7,543 nt of DNA from contig CALIFM010000092.1 in the NCBI GenBank assembly GCA_938021685.1, positions 1 to 7,543 of the forward strand. The letters are read 5' to 3'. Below the pieces are notes generated by a model, which saw only the letters and a program-made list of their open reading frames with translations, was not told the origin of the DNA and ran no database searches. This document shows positions 1 to 6,110 of this stretch, piece by piece. This DNA is from an uncultured Gammaproteobacteria bacterium. GTDB lineage: Bacteria; Pseudomonadota; Gammaproteobacteria; Arenicellales; Poriferihabitantaceae. The translations under genes were made by a program, and so were the position numbers. The stretch's first letter is position 1; each line of letters begins with the position of its first letter.

Positions 1-13
1 TACCATCAACTAA

Positions 14-42
14 TATCTATTCACCTATAGGTTTCTTACAAT
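14..42 (+). promoter_or_regulatory. candidate cysI promoter
   Basis: A TACAAT hexamer at 37-42 matches the sigma-70 -10 consensus at five of six positions. The hexamer 17 nt upstream (14-19, TATCTA) is a poor -35, as is common at promoters that need an activator. Transcription would begin near 49-50 and leave a leader of about 27 nt before the cysI ATG. An alternative -10 is TATTAT at 59-64, with CTTACA at 35-40 as its -35. The sequence does not decide between them. Confidence 0.3.
23..32. promoter_or_regulatory. perfect 10-bp palindrome, possible operator
   Basis: ACCTATAGGT reads identically on both strands and lies just upstream of the best -10 candidate for the sulfite reductase operon. 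The position would suit a transcription factor site. A sulfur regulator of the CysB type is one guess, but CysB sites have no simple consensus that I can match here. A short palindrome in AT-rich DNA can also arise by chance. Confidence 0.3.
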
Positions 43-65
43 ACTTACACTAAATAACTATTATT

Positions 66-70
66 TGAAG
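66..70 (+). promoter_or_regulatory. ribosome binding site of cysI
   Basis: TGAAG lies 6 nt before the ATG at 77 and is the only Shine-Dalgarno-like string nearby. It overlaps an in-frame TTG at 65, which supports the ATG at 77 as the true start rather than the TTG. Confidence 0.4.
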
Positions 71-76
71 TACAGC

Positions 77-1726
77 ATGTATCAATATAGCGAAGCAGAA
101 AGCCAGCAGCTCACTCAGCGCGCCCTACAATTTAAGGGCCAAGTTGAGCGATTTCAAAAAGCACAACTCGACCCTGATTTATTTCAGCAACTTCGCTTAC
201 GCAACGGGCTGTACAAAGAAAAGCAGGCTCACATGCTACGCGTTGCTATCCCTTATGGCTGTATGACCAGCACTCAACTGCATAAGCTCGCCGATATCTC
301 ACTGAAATTTGACAAAGGCTACGGTCATTTTACCACTCGGCAAAACATCCAATTTAACTGGCCAAAACTAGAAGAGACGCCTGATATTTTGCTAGAATTA
401 GCCTCCGTCAATATGCATGCTATCCAAACCAGCGGCAGTTGTATTCGTAACATCAGTTGTGACCATTTAGCTGGTGTAGCAACCGATGAAATAGCTGACC
501 CACGCCCATGGTGCGAAATGATTCGTCAATGGGCAAATTTACACCCTGAATTCAACTGGTTACCTCGCAAATTTAAATTTGCAGTGACGGGCGCAATAGA
601 AGACCGTGCAGTTATTAAAATGCACGACATTGGCCTTAAAATCATTAAAGACAACAATACCAACACTCTGTTTGAAGTGTATGTTGGCGGCGGCATGGGC
701 CGTACGCCCGTAATTGCCAAATGCATTCATGAGGCCCTGCCTGCTGCCGAGTTACTGCCCTACTTACAAGCGATTATTCGCATCTACAATCAATTTGGCC
801 GGCGTGACCACAAATATAAATCACGCATAAAAATTTTAGTTAACGACTTGGGCATTGATAATTTTAGAAACCGTGTTGAAGCCGAATTAAAGCGTAACTC
901 AAGCCACGCACCGCAAATGGACTGGCAAAAACTTAACAAATTGCGTCAAATGTTTGCGTTTCGCAGGCCCTCTGCTAAAAAAACGGGACCTGAACTGCAA
1001 ATACCCGTAGCTAACAAAGCTTATTCACGCTGGCTAAAGCACAATACGATTGCCCACAAAAACGTCAATGAACGCATTGTTATGGTGTCGCTTAAAAGCA
1101 CAAGTGCCGCACCAGGGGACATAACGGCTGCACAAATGCATGAGCTAGCAAACTTGGCGGAGCAATATAGCTTGAGCGAAATTCGCGCTAGCCACAATCA
1201 AAACTTAGTGCTTCCTCACGTTGAAACTCAACACCTTTATTCATTATGGCATGCACTTGACCAATTACAGCTAGCTACACCTAACACTGGCTTGTTAACC
1301 GATATTATCGCCTGTCCTGGGTTTGATTTCTGTTCCTTAGCCAACACCACCACCTTGGACATTGCCGCGCAAATAACCGACCACTTTACGGCGCTTAGAA
1401 ACTTGCATCAAATAGGTGAAGTAAGCTTAAAAATATCAGGTTGTATGAATTCTTGCGGCCATCACCATGCTGGTAATATTGGTATTTTAGGCGTCGATAA
1501 AAAGGGCGAGCAGTGGTATCAGCTTACCTTAGGCGGGCGCGCTGATAACAACGCGACCATTGGCACGCGCTTAGGGCGGGCCATCCCTAAGCAAGGTTTG
1601 CTTGCGGCGATTGATACGATTATTGGAACTTATTTAGAAAACAGACATGAAGGCGAGCTATTTATCGATTGCGTAGAGCGTATCGGCGTTATTCCATTTC
1701 AGGAGCGCGTCTATGCAGATCATTAA
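77..1726 (+). CDS. cysI: assimilatory sulfite reductase, siroheme/[4Fe-4S] hemoprotein (CysI-type)
   Basis: This cytoplasmic enzyme reduces sulfite to sulfide with six electrons in cysteine biosynthesis. The 549-residue length is close to the single-subunit nitrite/sulfite reductases of Pseudomonas. Two ferredoxin-like/siroheme half-repeats are visible, the first around TRQNIQFNW (87-95). The cluster and siroheme cysteines are C413 and C419 (C-x5-C) plus C456 and C460 (C-x3-C), followed by G-H-H-H. R88, R124, K165 and K167 occupy the places of E. coli SiRHP R83, R153, K215 and K217, which bind the anion. The second lysine of the RKFK motif favours sulfite, because plant nitrite reductases have asparagine there. 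The start at 77 gives the M-Y-x-Y beginning usual in the family; an upstream in-frame TTG at 65 is less likely. No cysJ is nearby, so the donor is probably ferredoxin or flavodoxin. A nitrite reductase is the alternative. Confidence 0.93.
   Translation: MYQYSEAESQQLTQRALQFKGQVERFQKAQLDPDLFQQLRLRNGLYKEKQAHMLRVAIPYGCMTSTQLHKLADISLKFDKGYGHFTTRQNIQFNWPKLEETPDILLELASVNMHAIQTSGSCIRNISCDHLAGVATDEIADPRPWCEMIRQWANLHPEFNWLPRKFKFAVTGAIEDRAVIKMHDIGLKIIKDNNTNTLFEVYVGGGMGRTPVIAKCIHEALPAAELLPYLQAIIRIYNQFGRRDHKYKSRIKILVNDLGIDNFRNRVEAELKRNSSHAPQMDWQKLNKLRQMFAFRRPSAKKTGPELQIPVANKAYSRWLKHNTIAHKNVNERIVMVSLKSTSAAPGDITAAQMHELANLAEQYSLSEIRASHNQNLVLPHVETQHLYSLWHALDQLQLATPNTGLLTDIIACPGFDFCSLANTTTLDIAAQITDHFTALRNLHQIGEVSLKISGCMNSCGHHHAGNIGILGVDKKGEQWYQLTLGGRADNNATIGTRLGRAIPKQGLLAAIDTIIGTYLENRHEGELFIDCVERIGVIPFQERVYADH
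1701..1705 (+). promoter_or_regulatory. ribosome binding site of the DUF934 gene inside cysI
   Basis: AGGAG lies 7 nt before the ATG at 1713 and within the last codons of cysI. This strong site fixes the start of the downstream gene and shows that the two genes are translated from one message. Confidence 0.8.
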
Positions 1727-2180
1727 AAATCAAAAAATTAGCGACAACCACTGGCAGTATGTCTTTGAGCTTAAAGGTCAGCCAGCAGAAATAATAAGCG
1801 AGCAGACAAAGCTTGATGCGCAGTCTGTGGTGCTTTTTAACGACTGGCAAGCCCTTAGTGCTGCGCAAAAGAACAAGGTTAAAGCTATTGCTTTTACGCC
1901 TGAAGATGAAATTAAGTTTACGCCACAGGAAATTGAAAAGTTTGCATTAATAGGCATAATTTTCCCTAGCTTTAATGAGGGACGAGGCTATACACAAGCT
2001 AATATAGTACGCCAACAGCTAGAGTTTAAGGGCGAGCTTCGCGCCATCAATGCCTATCGAGACAACTTATTGCTGCTAGACGCCTGTGGGTTTGATGCCT
2101 TTGATCTAGTTGCCGGTGAAAATGTCGAAACCGCTTTAACGGCTTTTGATGAAATACGCTTGCACACCGAGCATCGATAA
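1713..2180 (+). CDS. DUF934 family protein, conserved partner of CysI
   Basis: This is a 155-residue soluble protein with no signal peptide or membrane segment. The DUF934 signature lies in its second half: FNEGRGY (87-93), KGELRA (106-111), an R-D pair (116-117) and GFDAF (126-130). In Pseudomonas and relatives this family sits directly downstream of the sulfite reductase gene, but its biochemical role is not established as far as I know. Here it overlaps cysI by 14 nt and has a strong AGGAG site, so the products are co-expressed. The only cysteine is C125, which argues against an iron-sulfur ferredoxin and leaves an assembly, stability or docking role as inference. The motif has diverged: N-E replaces the usual [TS]-D before G-R-G-Y, and I-N-A-Y replaces the usual G-D-V-L before R-D. 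Confidence 0.88.
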   Translation: MQIIKNQKISDNHWQYVFELKGQPAEIISEQTKLDAQSVVLFNDWQALSAAQKNKVKAIAFTPEDEIKFTPQEIEKFALIGIIFPSFNEGRGYTQANIVRQQLEFKGELRAINAYRDNLLLLDACGFDAFDLVAGENVETALTAFDEIRLHTEHR

Positions 2181-2197
2181 TAATTCGGCAGGCATCA
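2181..2197. other. convergent intergenic gap without a visible terminator
   Basis: Only 17 nt separate the stop codon of the DUF934 gene from the stop codon of the opposing CobT-like gene. I see no GC-rich hairpin with a T-run on either strand here or in the adjoining coding ends. Transcripts from the two sides may therefore overlap at their 3' ends. Confidence 0.6.
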
Positions 2198-3913
2198 TCA
2201 AACTACACGTGACCGGCGCCTTCCAAACAAAGCATCTAAGGCTGTAAAAGCACGCTGACCGAGAGTTCCCGTAAGGTCAAGCGAGACAGCATTACGAAAA
2301 AACAACTCCATATCTAAATCAATACCAATAGCTGCGATATCGAAGTCAGCCCTGCGCTCCCAGCGATCAATCACGCGCAGCAAATGCTGATGCAAATAAG
2401 CCTCTCCATTGCACTGGCTGGTGCCGCTATCCATCGGTGCACCATCAGAGATCATCACTAGGCACTTACGCGACTCATTTCGCAGCGCTAAACGCTCACA
2501 AGCCCATTGCACCGCTTCGCCATCTAGGCCTTCTCGGTAATGGGTTGTATTAAGCATCGCAGCCATACCCAAGCGTGAGCGTCGCCACGAAGCATCCGCT
2601 TCTTTATAGACTACATGCAAGCGGTCATTCATCCGCCCGGGGGTTTCTGGGCTTCCCGCTTTGCGCCACGCTTTAATTGACCGTCCACCACTCCAGCCGT
2701 CGGTTGTAAAGCCAAGCACTTCAGTTTTAACACCTGCCAACTCCAGCGCACGTGTATAAATATCAACCAAGACTGCCACCGTTTCAAAACGCTGGCTCTT
2801 CATAGAACCAGAAGTGTCAATCAAGAAAGTAAGTGCAGTATCACAATGTGGTGCACTTTTTCCCTTTTTAAAAATACGGTGATTCTGTGGATTAGAAACC
2901 AGCTGGCTCAAACGCCGACCATCAATAAAGCCGTCGTCTTCACCAAAGTCCCAGCCAGCAAGATGCGAGACCGCAAACAATTGCTGCAAACGTTGCGCTA
3001 ATCGAGGCACGCTAAAGGCTTGCGCCTTAATAAGCTCATCAAGCCTGCGACGCAAAGGCTCACGCTGGCTTAAGCCATACAGCTTTTCACCTGTTATTTC
3101 ACGATCAAACTCAGTTGTAAACACTTGATATGGCTCACCAAAGACATCAGCAGTGTCGAAGCCACCTGCGCCAGCCCCACCATCTACATAGCGATCATCT
3201 CGGTCATCAACCGGCGGCATCGCTAAACGAATGCGCGAGATGCTTGCTCTGTTACTGTCGTCAGCACCTGCACCGCCAGCTACTAAGCTGCTAATAGTAT
3301 TTGCGATATTTAGCGCAAATTCGGAATAAGCACGTTGATTATGTAAATGCGCCTTTAGTTTCACCAAATCGTGGCCAATTAAAGGCGCGAGTGTAAAACG
3401 GACATGCTCCAGCACACCCTCAACAATTGGATCGGTTACGGTTTGAATAAGCCTTGAGCGTACAATGTGGGTGATGCCATAGATGAGTTCGCCTAATTCG
3501 CTGTCGGTCAATGAATCGACGCGGCATTGCCAGCACCACCGCTCAAAAGAAGCCTGCATATTGGCTCGCACACCAACAAACGTGGATGCAACTAAGGCTT
3601 CTGTGCGTAGCTGCTCAAGAATATCAAAAACAATACGGCCTATCTCGTCTTCAGGCGTTAGGCTAGTATGAAGCTCTAAATCGCAATGGGCCAAACGCAA
3701 TGCCATTGCGTCAGTTCGGCCACGGATATTAGTGATGGCATCATTATCACTATCAACGGCTAAGTAAGGGGTAGATAGATTGACGGGCTGACCACCGAGA
3801 AACAAACGTTGCTGGCGAAATTCAGCGTTTGGCCGACCTCCCACTGCACGCACTGCCGCTGCACAATGGCGCTCTACCCGCCTGCGTCTGAGATGTTTAC
3901 TGACTGCCGTCAT
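2198..3913 (-). CDS. cobT: CobT-like cobaltochelatase subunit with C-terminal VWA domain
   Basis: In aerobic cobalamin synthesis CobT joins CobS and CobN to insert Co2+ into hydrogenobyrinic acid a,c-diamide. The N-terminal half (about 10-210) is the helical CobT region. The C-terminal half (about 355-571) is the VWA domain, with a MIDAS motif DTSGS (D366, S368, S370), GFTT (401-404), EGLDGE (461-466) and ISDGAP (488-493), all typical of CobT. At 571 residues it is shorter than the roughly 630 of classical CobT. The usual long acidic linker is reduced to a Gly/Ala/Asp-rich stretch (about 212-255). An in-frame TGA two codons upstream makes the ATG at 3913 the first possible start. No good Shine-Dalgarno lies at normal distance; AAAGG is 21 nt away, over the cobS stop, so coupling to cobS translation is likely. 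No cobN is in the window, so a chelatase-independent AAA+/VWA role is possible. Confidence 0.88.
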   Translation of the reverse strand: MTAVSKHLRRRRVERHCAAAVRAVGGRPNAEFRQQRLFLGGQPVNLSTPYLAVDSDNDAITNIRGRTDAMALRLAHCDLELHTSLTPEDEIGRIVFDILEQLRTEALVASTFVGVRANMQASFERWCWQCRVDSLTDSELGELIYGITHIVRSRLIQTVTDPIVEGVLEHVRFTLAPLIGHDLVKLKAHLHNQRAYSEFALNIANTISSLVAGGAGADDSNRASISRIRLAMPPVDDRDDRYVDGGAGAGGFDTADVFGEPYQVFTTEFDREITGEKLYGLSQREPLRRRLDELIKAQAFSVPRLAQRLQQLFAVSHLAGWDFGEDDGFIDGRRLSQLVSNPQNHRIFKKGKSAPHCDTALTFLIDTSGSMKSQRFETVAVLVDIYTRALELAGVKTEVLGFTTDGWSGGRSIKAWRKAGSPETPGRMNDRLHVVYKEADASWRRSRLGMAAMLNTTHYREGLDGEAVQWACERLALRNESRKCLVMISDGAPMDSGTSQCNGEAYLHQHLLRVIDRWERRADFDIAAIGIDLDMELFFRNAVSLDLTGTLGQRAFTALDALFGRRRSRVV

Positions 3914-3937
3914 CGGTCATTTTGCAACGAGCAACCT

Positions 3938-4921
3938 TTAAGAAGCCTCTTGGCTTAGCACAGACTCTTCTAACTCAACCCCAAATGCCCGCTGATAATA
4001 TTCTGCAATTAATGAGCGTTCCGCATCATCACATTTATTTAAAAAAGACAAGCGAAATGCATAAGCCACATCGTCAAAAATTGATAAATTCTCAGCCCAG
4101 GTGATAACCGTTCTAGGGGACATGACCGTTGAAATATCACCTGCCTCAAAAGCTTTACGCGTTAAATTAGCCATTGCCACCATCGACTCAACAGTTCTGT
4201 CTTGGCCTCGTATACTGGCAACCTGCGCCTTAACAATTTCAACTTCTTGCTCATCCGGCAAATAGTTCAATGTAGCAACAATACTCCAACGGTCAATTTG
4301 TGCTTGATTAAGCACCTGCGCACCATGATAAAGGCCATTCAAATTGCCTAGACCCACTGTATTAGCCGTGGCGAACAAACGAAACCCAGTATGCGGGCGA
4401 ATGACGCGGTTTTGATCCAGCAAAGTGAATTTACCATCGCGCTCTAAAATGCGCTGTATCACGAACATCACATCGGGCCTACCTGCATCAAACTCATCAA
4501 AAATGAGTGCCACTGGTCGCTGCAAGGCCCATGGTACAATACCCTCTTGAAACTCAGTTACTTGTTTGCCATCGCGCAAGCTAATAGCGTCACGTCCAAC
4601 CAGATCAAGCCGGCTGATGTGCCCGTCTAAATTAACGCGCACACAAGGCCAATTTAAACGCGCAGCTACTTGTTCAATATGAGTCGATTTGCCGGTGCCA
4701 TGATAGCCTTGTATCATCACTCGGCGGTCTTTCGCAAAACCGGCCAAAATAGCCAAGGTAACGTCTTTATTAAAACGATAAGACTCATCCACTTCTGGTA
4801 CGTGCTCATCGCGCTCACTAAAGCCCATTACTTCTAGGCTGGTATCAAATCCAAATAAATCACGCACACTCATAGGCGTGTCTGGCTTCATTGAAGCAAG
4901 AGAAGTATCGGTCTTAGGCAT
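3938..4921 (-). CDS. cobS: CobS-like AAA+ ATPase, cobaltochelatase subunit
   Basis: This is the MoxR-type AAA+ ATPase that powers cobaltochelatase, forming a ring that acts with CobT. The 327-residue length is normal. Motifs are complete: Walker A GYHGTGKST (72-80, K78), Walker B LIFDE (D142, E143), sensor 1 in ATANT (N187), an arginine-finger candidate in QIDRWS (R211) and sensor 2 in MSPRT (R270). The segment from about 70 to 100 is very close to classical CobS. The start at 4921 keeps the short leader ending in P-D-T-P before S-V-R-D, as I recall it from classical CobS. M17 is an alternative start, but it has no better ribosome site. It lies 24 nt upstream of the CobT-like gene in the same transcript. 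A MoxR ATPase serving a non-cobalamin target is the alternative, since no CobN or other B12 gene is near. Confidence 0.92.
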   Translation of the reverse strand: MPKTDTSLASMKPDTPMSVRDLFGFDTSLEVMGFSERDEHVPEVDESYRFNKDVTLAILAGFAKDRRVMIQGYHGTGKSTHIEQVAARLNWPCVRVNLDGHISRLDLVGRDAISLRDGKQVTEFQEGIVPWALQRPVALIFDEFDAGRPDVMFVIQRILERDGKFTLLDQNRVIRPHTGFRLFATANTVGLGNLNGLYHGAQVLNQAQIDRWSIVATLNYLPDEQEVEIVKAQVASIRGQDRTVESMVAMANLTRKAFEAGDISTVMSPRTVITWAENLSIFDDVAYAFRLSFLNKCDDAERSLIAEYYQRAFGVELEESVLSQEAS

Positions 4922-5102
4922 TATTTACTATTTAAATTTAATTAATTCTATACAGTCACGCTGGCCATAAAACCATCGCGTTAATAATTCAATTTTAGCG
5001 GCTTTTATTCGCAACAAGTATAAAAAACCTATTGAGAGTACCTATTGCGGTATAAGTCGTTCATTGCCAAAATCTGTTATTGGGCCTATCGTGAATTTAT
5101 AA
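4922..5102. other. 181-nt AT-rich region upstream of cobS
   Basis: The region separates the DMT transporter stop from the cobS start; both genes are on the minus strand. It is AT-rich near cobS. It is too short, and lacks recognisable conserved boxes, for me to call a cobalamin riboswitch. A weak imperfect hairpin (GCCAAAA / TTGGGC, around 5066-5085) is not followed by a clear T-run, so I do not call a terminator. The only notable content is the direct repeat and the -10-like sequence listed separately. Confidence 0.5.
5017..5047 (-). promoter_or_regulatory. candidate activated promoter of cobST with tandem direct repeats
   Basis: On the minus strand the octamer CAATAGGT occurs twice (5047-5040 and 5034-5027) with a 13-bp period. 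Four bases after the second copy comes TATACT (5022-5017), a five-of-six match to the -10 consensus. There is no good -35 hexamer at the usual distance; the repeats occupy that place. This layout resembles promoters where a dimeric activator replaces -35 contacts. It would give a leader of about 90 nt for cobS. A second weak -10-like string (TATAGA) lies near 4950. Confidence 0.3.
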
Positions 5103-5966
5103 TTACTCTTTACCCACTTTGCGCTGCCGATAAGCCACATACAACCCGCTAAGACCAATCAAAGCCGCACCAAAATACTGATGGCTAGGAATACGTTCCG
5201 CAAAGGCTAAGTAACCAATCAAAATGGCCCATGGCAAAACCAAATAATTGAACGGTTGCAAAATCACCGCAGGTGTCCATTTGAGGGCTTTAATGTTTAA
5301 CAAATGGCTGAGCACACTACAGCCGCATAGCAATGCGACCCATACTATTTCATGGCTTGGCACCGGTGCCCAGTTGAACAACGCTAGAGGCAAGCTGAAC
5401 AGCAAACCGACTAAACCCGTGTACAACAAAGTAGACTCAGCGCTATCTGTGCGCCCTGCTTTACGTGTGAATATATTGTATAAAGCAAACATCAGTGCAC
5501 AAGCTAATGCCATTAAACTATAACGATTAAAGGCAACAGAGCCGGGCGCAATAATAATCACAGTGCCAATAAACCCTGTGAATACTGCGAGCCAACGCCG
5601 CCAGCCAACTTGTTCTTGCAGCAGCCACGGCGACAAAGCAGTGATAATCAACGGGAAAGTGACCATGATGGTATGAATTTCACCTAGGCCTATGTTCTTT
5701 AAGATATAGGCGAACAAATACACCTCAACTACCAATAACAAGCCACGTGTAACATGCAGTGGCACACTGTTCACTTTTAATGCCTGTTTAAATGTCTGCT
5801 TCCGGGTTGCCCACCAGCAGGCAAACGCAAAGAAGGCTGCATAACGAAAAGTGACAAACACCGACAGAGGCGTACTTTCTCCCAAATGCTTGGTGAGCGC
5901 ATCTTGCGCTGCAAACACGAAGGTAGCGACTACTATCAGCAAAATTCCTTTGTTATGTGGGTGCAT
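5103..5966 (-). CDS. DMT-superfamily (EamA) membrane transporter
   Basis: This is an inner-membrane transporter of 287 residues with about ten hydrophobic helices, at roughly 8-25, 33-53, 69-89, 97-116, 122-141, 149-166, 178-198, 208-226, 233-255 and 262-280. It is built as two EamA repeats. Each repeat ends with the family pattern of a glutamate before a Trp/Tyr-containing helix rich in glycine: L-Q-E-Q-V with the following helix near 115-140, and F-A-E-R-I with the following helix near 255-278. The C-terminus is basic, fitting a cytoplasmic tail. Members export or import amino acids, nucleotide-like metabolites or other small molecules, and the substrate cannot be read from sequence. No Shine-Dalgarno is evident before the ATG at 5966, which follows an A/T-only stretch. 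The gene is monocistronic or weakly linked to cobST, and divergent from the aldo/keto reductase. Confidence 0.9.
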   Translation of the reverse strand: MHPHNKGILLIVVATFVFAAQDALTKHLGESTPLSVFVTFRYAAFFAFACWWATRKQTFKQALKVNSVPLHVTRGLLLVVEVYLFAYILKNIGLGEIHTIMVTFPLIITALSPWLLQEQVGWRRWLAVFTGFIGTVIIIAPGSVAFNRYSLMALACALMFALYNIFTRKAGRTDSAESTLLYTGLVGLLFSLPLALFNWAPVPSHEIVWVALLCGCSVLSHLLNIKALKWTPAVILQPFNYLVLPWAILIGYLAFAERIPSHQYFGAALIGLSGLYVAYRQRKVGKE

Positions 5967-6009
5967 ATTTTTTTATATTTGGGTTATGCTGCTAGCAAAT
6001 CAAAAACGC

Positions 6010-6015
6010 ATTATA
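6010..6015 (-). promoter_or_regulatory. candidate -10 element of the DMT transporter
   Basis: The minus strand carries a perfect TATAAT here. It would place the transcript start near 6003 and leave a leader of roughly 35-40 nt before the ATG. No convincing -35 hexamer is found 16-18 nt upstream, so confidence is limited. Confidence 0.35.
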
Positions 6016-6070
6016 ACCTTCTATTTTACTGCGGGACACAGATGATTTACATTACCAGCAATTTAAAATA

Positions 6071-6107
6071 GCTTGTCCTATTGATATCTTAAACAAGCAT
6101 CTATAAC
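6071..6107 (+). promoter_or_regulatory. candidate promoter and operator of the aldo/keto reductase
   Basis: TTGATA (6081-6086) and TATAAC (6102-6107) each match sigma-70 hexamers at five of six positions, but the spacer is only 15 nt. A perfect inverted repeat, GCTTGT (6071-6076) and ACAAGC (6093-6098), brackets the -35-like sequence. A regulator bound there would block or remodel the promoter. The -10 ends 3 nt before the ATG, so the message would be nearly leaderless. This agrees with the lack of a Shine-Dalgarno sequence. Confidence 0.3.
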
Positions 6108-6110
6108 ACT

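Noticed and set aside
65..76. In-frame TTG start for cysI giving four extra residues
   Set aside because: The ATG at 77 matches the family N-terminus and has TGAAG at a normal distance; the TTG overlaps that ribosome site.
3483..3671. Plus-strand open frame inside the CobT-like gene
   Set aside because: It is antisense to a well-supported coding region, resembles no known protein and has no ribosome site.
3897..3920. A seven-codon open frame (ATG at 3920) overlapping the cobT start in another frame
   Set aside because: It has no ribosome site at proper spacing and is so short that chance explains it. A role in cobT translation cannot be supported from sequence.
3922..4104. Plus-strand open frame over the 3' end of cobS
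   Set aside because: It is antisense to the conserved C-terminal part of CobS and its composition is unlike a real protein.
5060..5090. Intrinsic terminator after the DMT transporter
   Set aside because: Only an imperfect hairpin with a mismatch is present, and no T-run follows it on the minus strand.
4922..5102. Cobalamin riboswitch upstream of cobS
   Set aside because: The space is short for one and I could not find the conserved boxes. A covariance-model search for the cobalamin riboswitch family would settle it.
5248..5523. Plus-strand 91-codon open frame inside the DMT transporter gene
   Set aside because: It mirrors the hydrophobic coding of the transporter and shows no domain or ribosome site.
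5851..6071. Two plus-strand open frames across the DMT start and the intergenic region
   Set aside because: Both begin inside the antisense of the transporter gene and their translations look like noise from AT-rich DNA.
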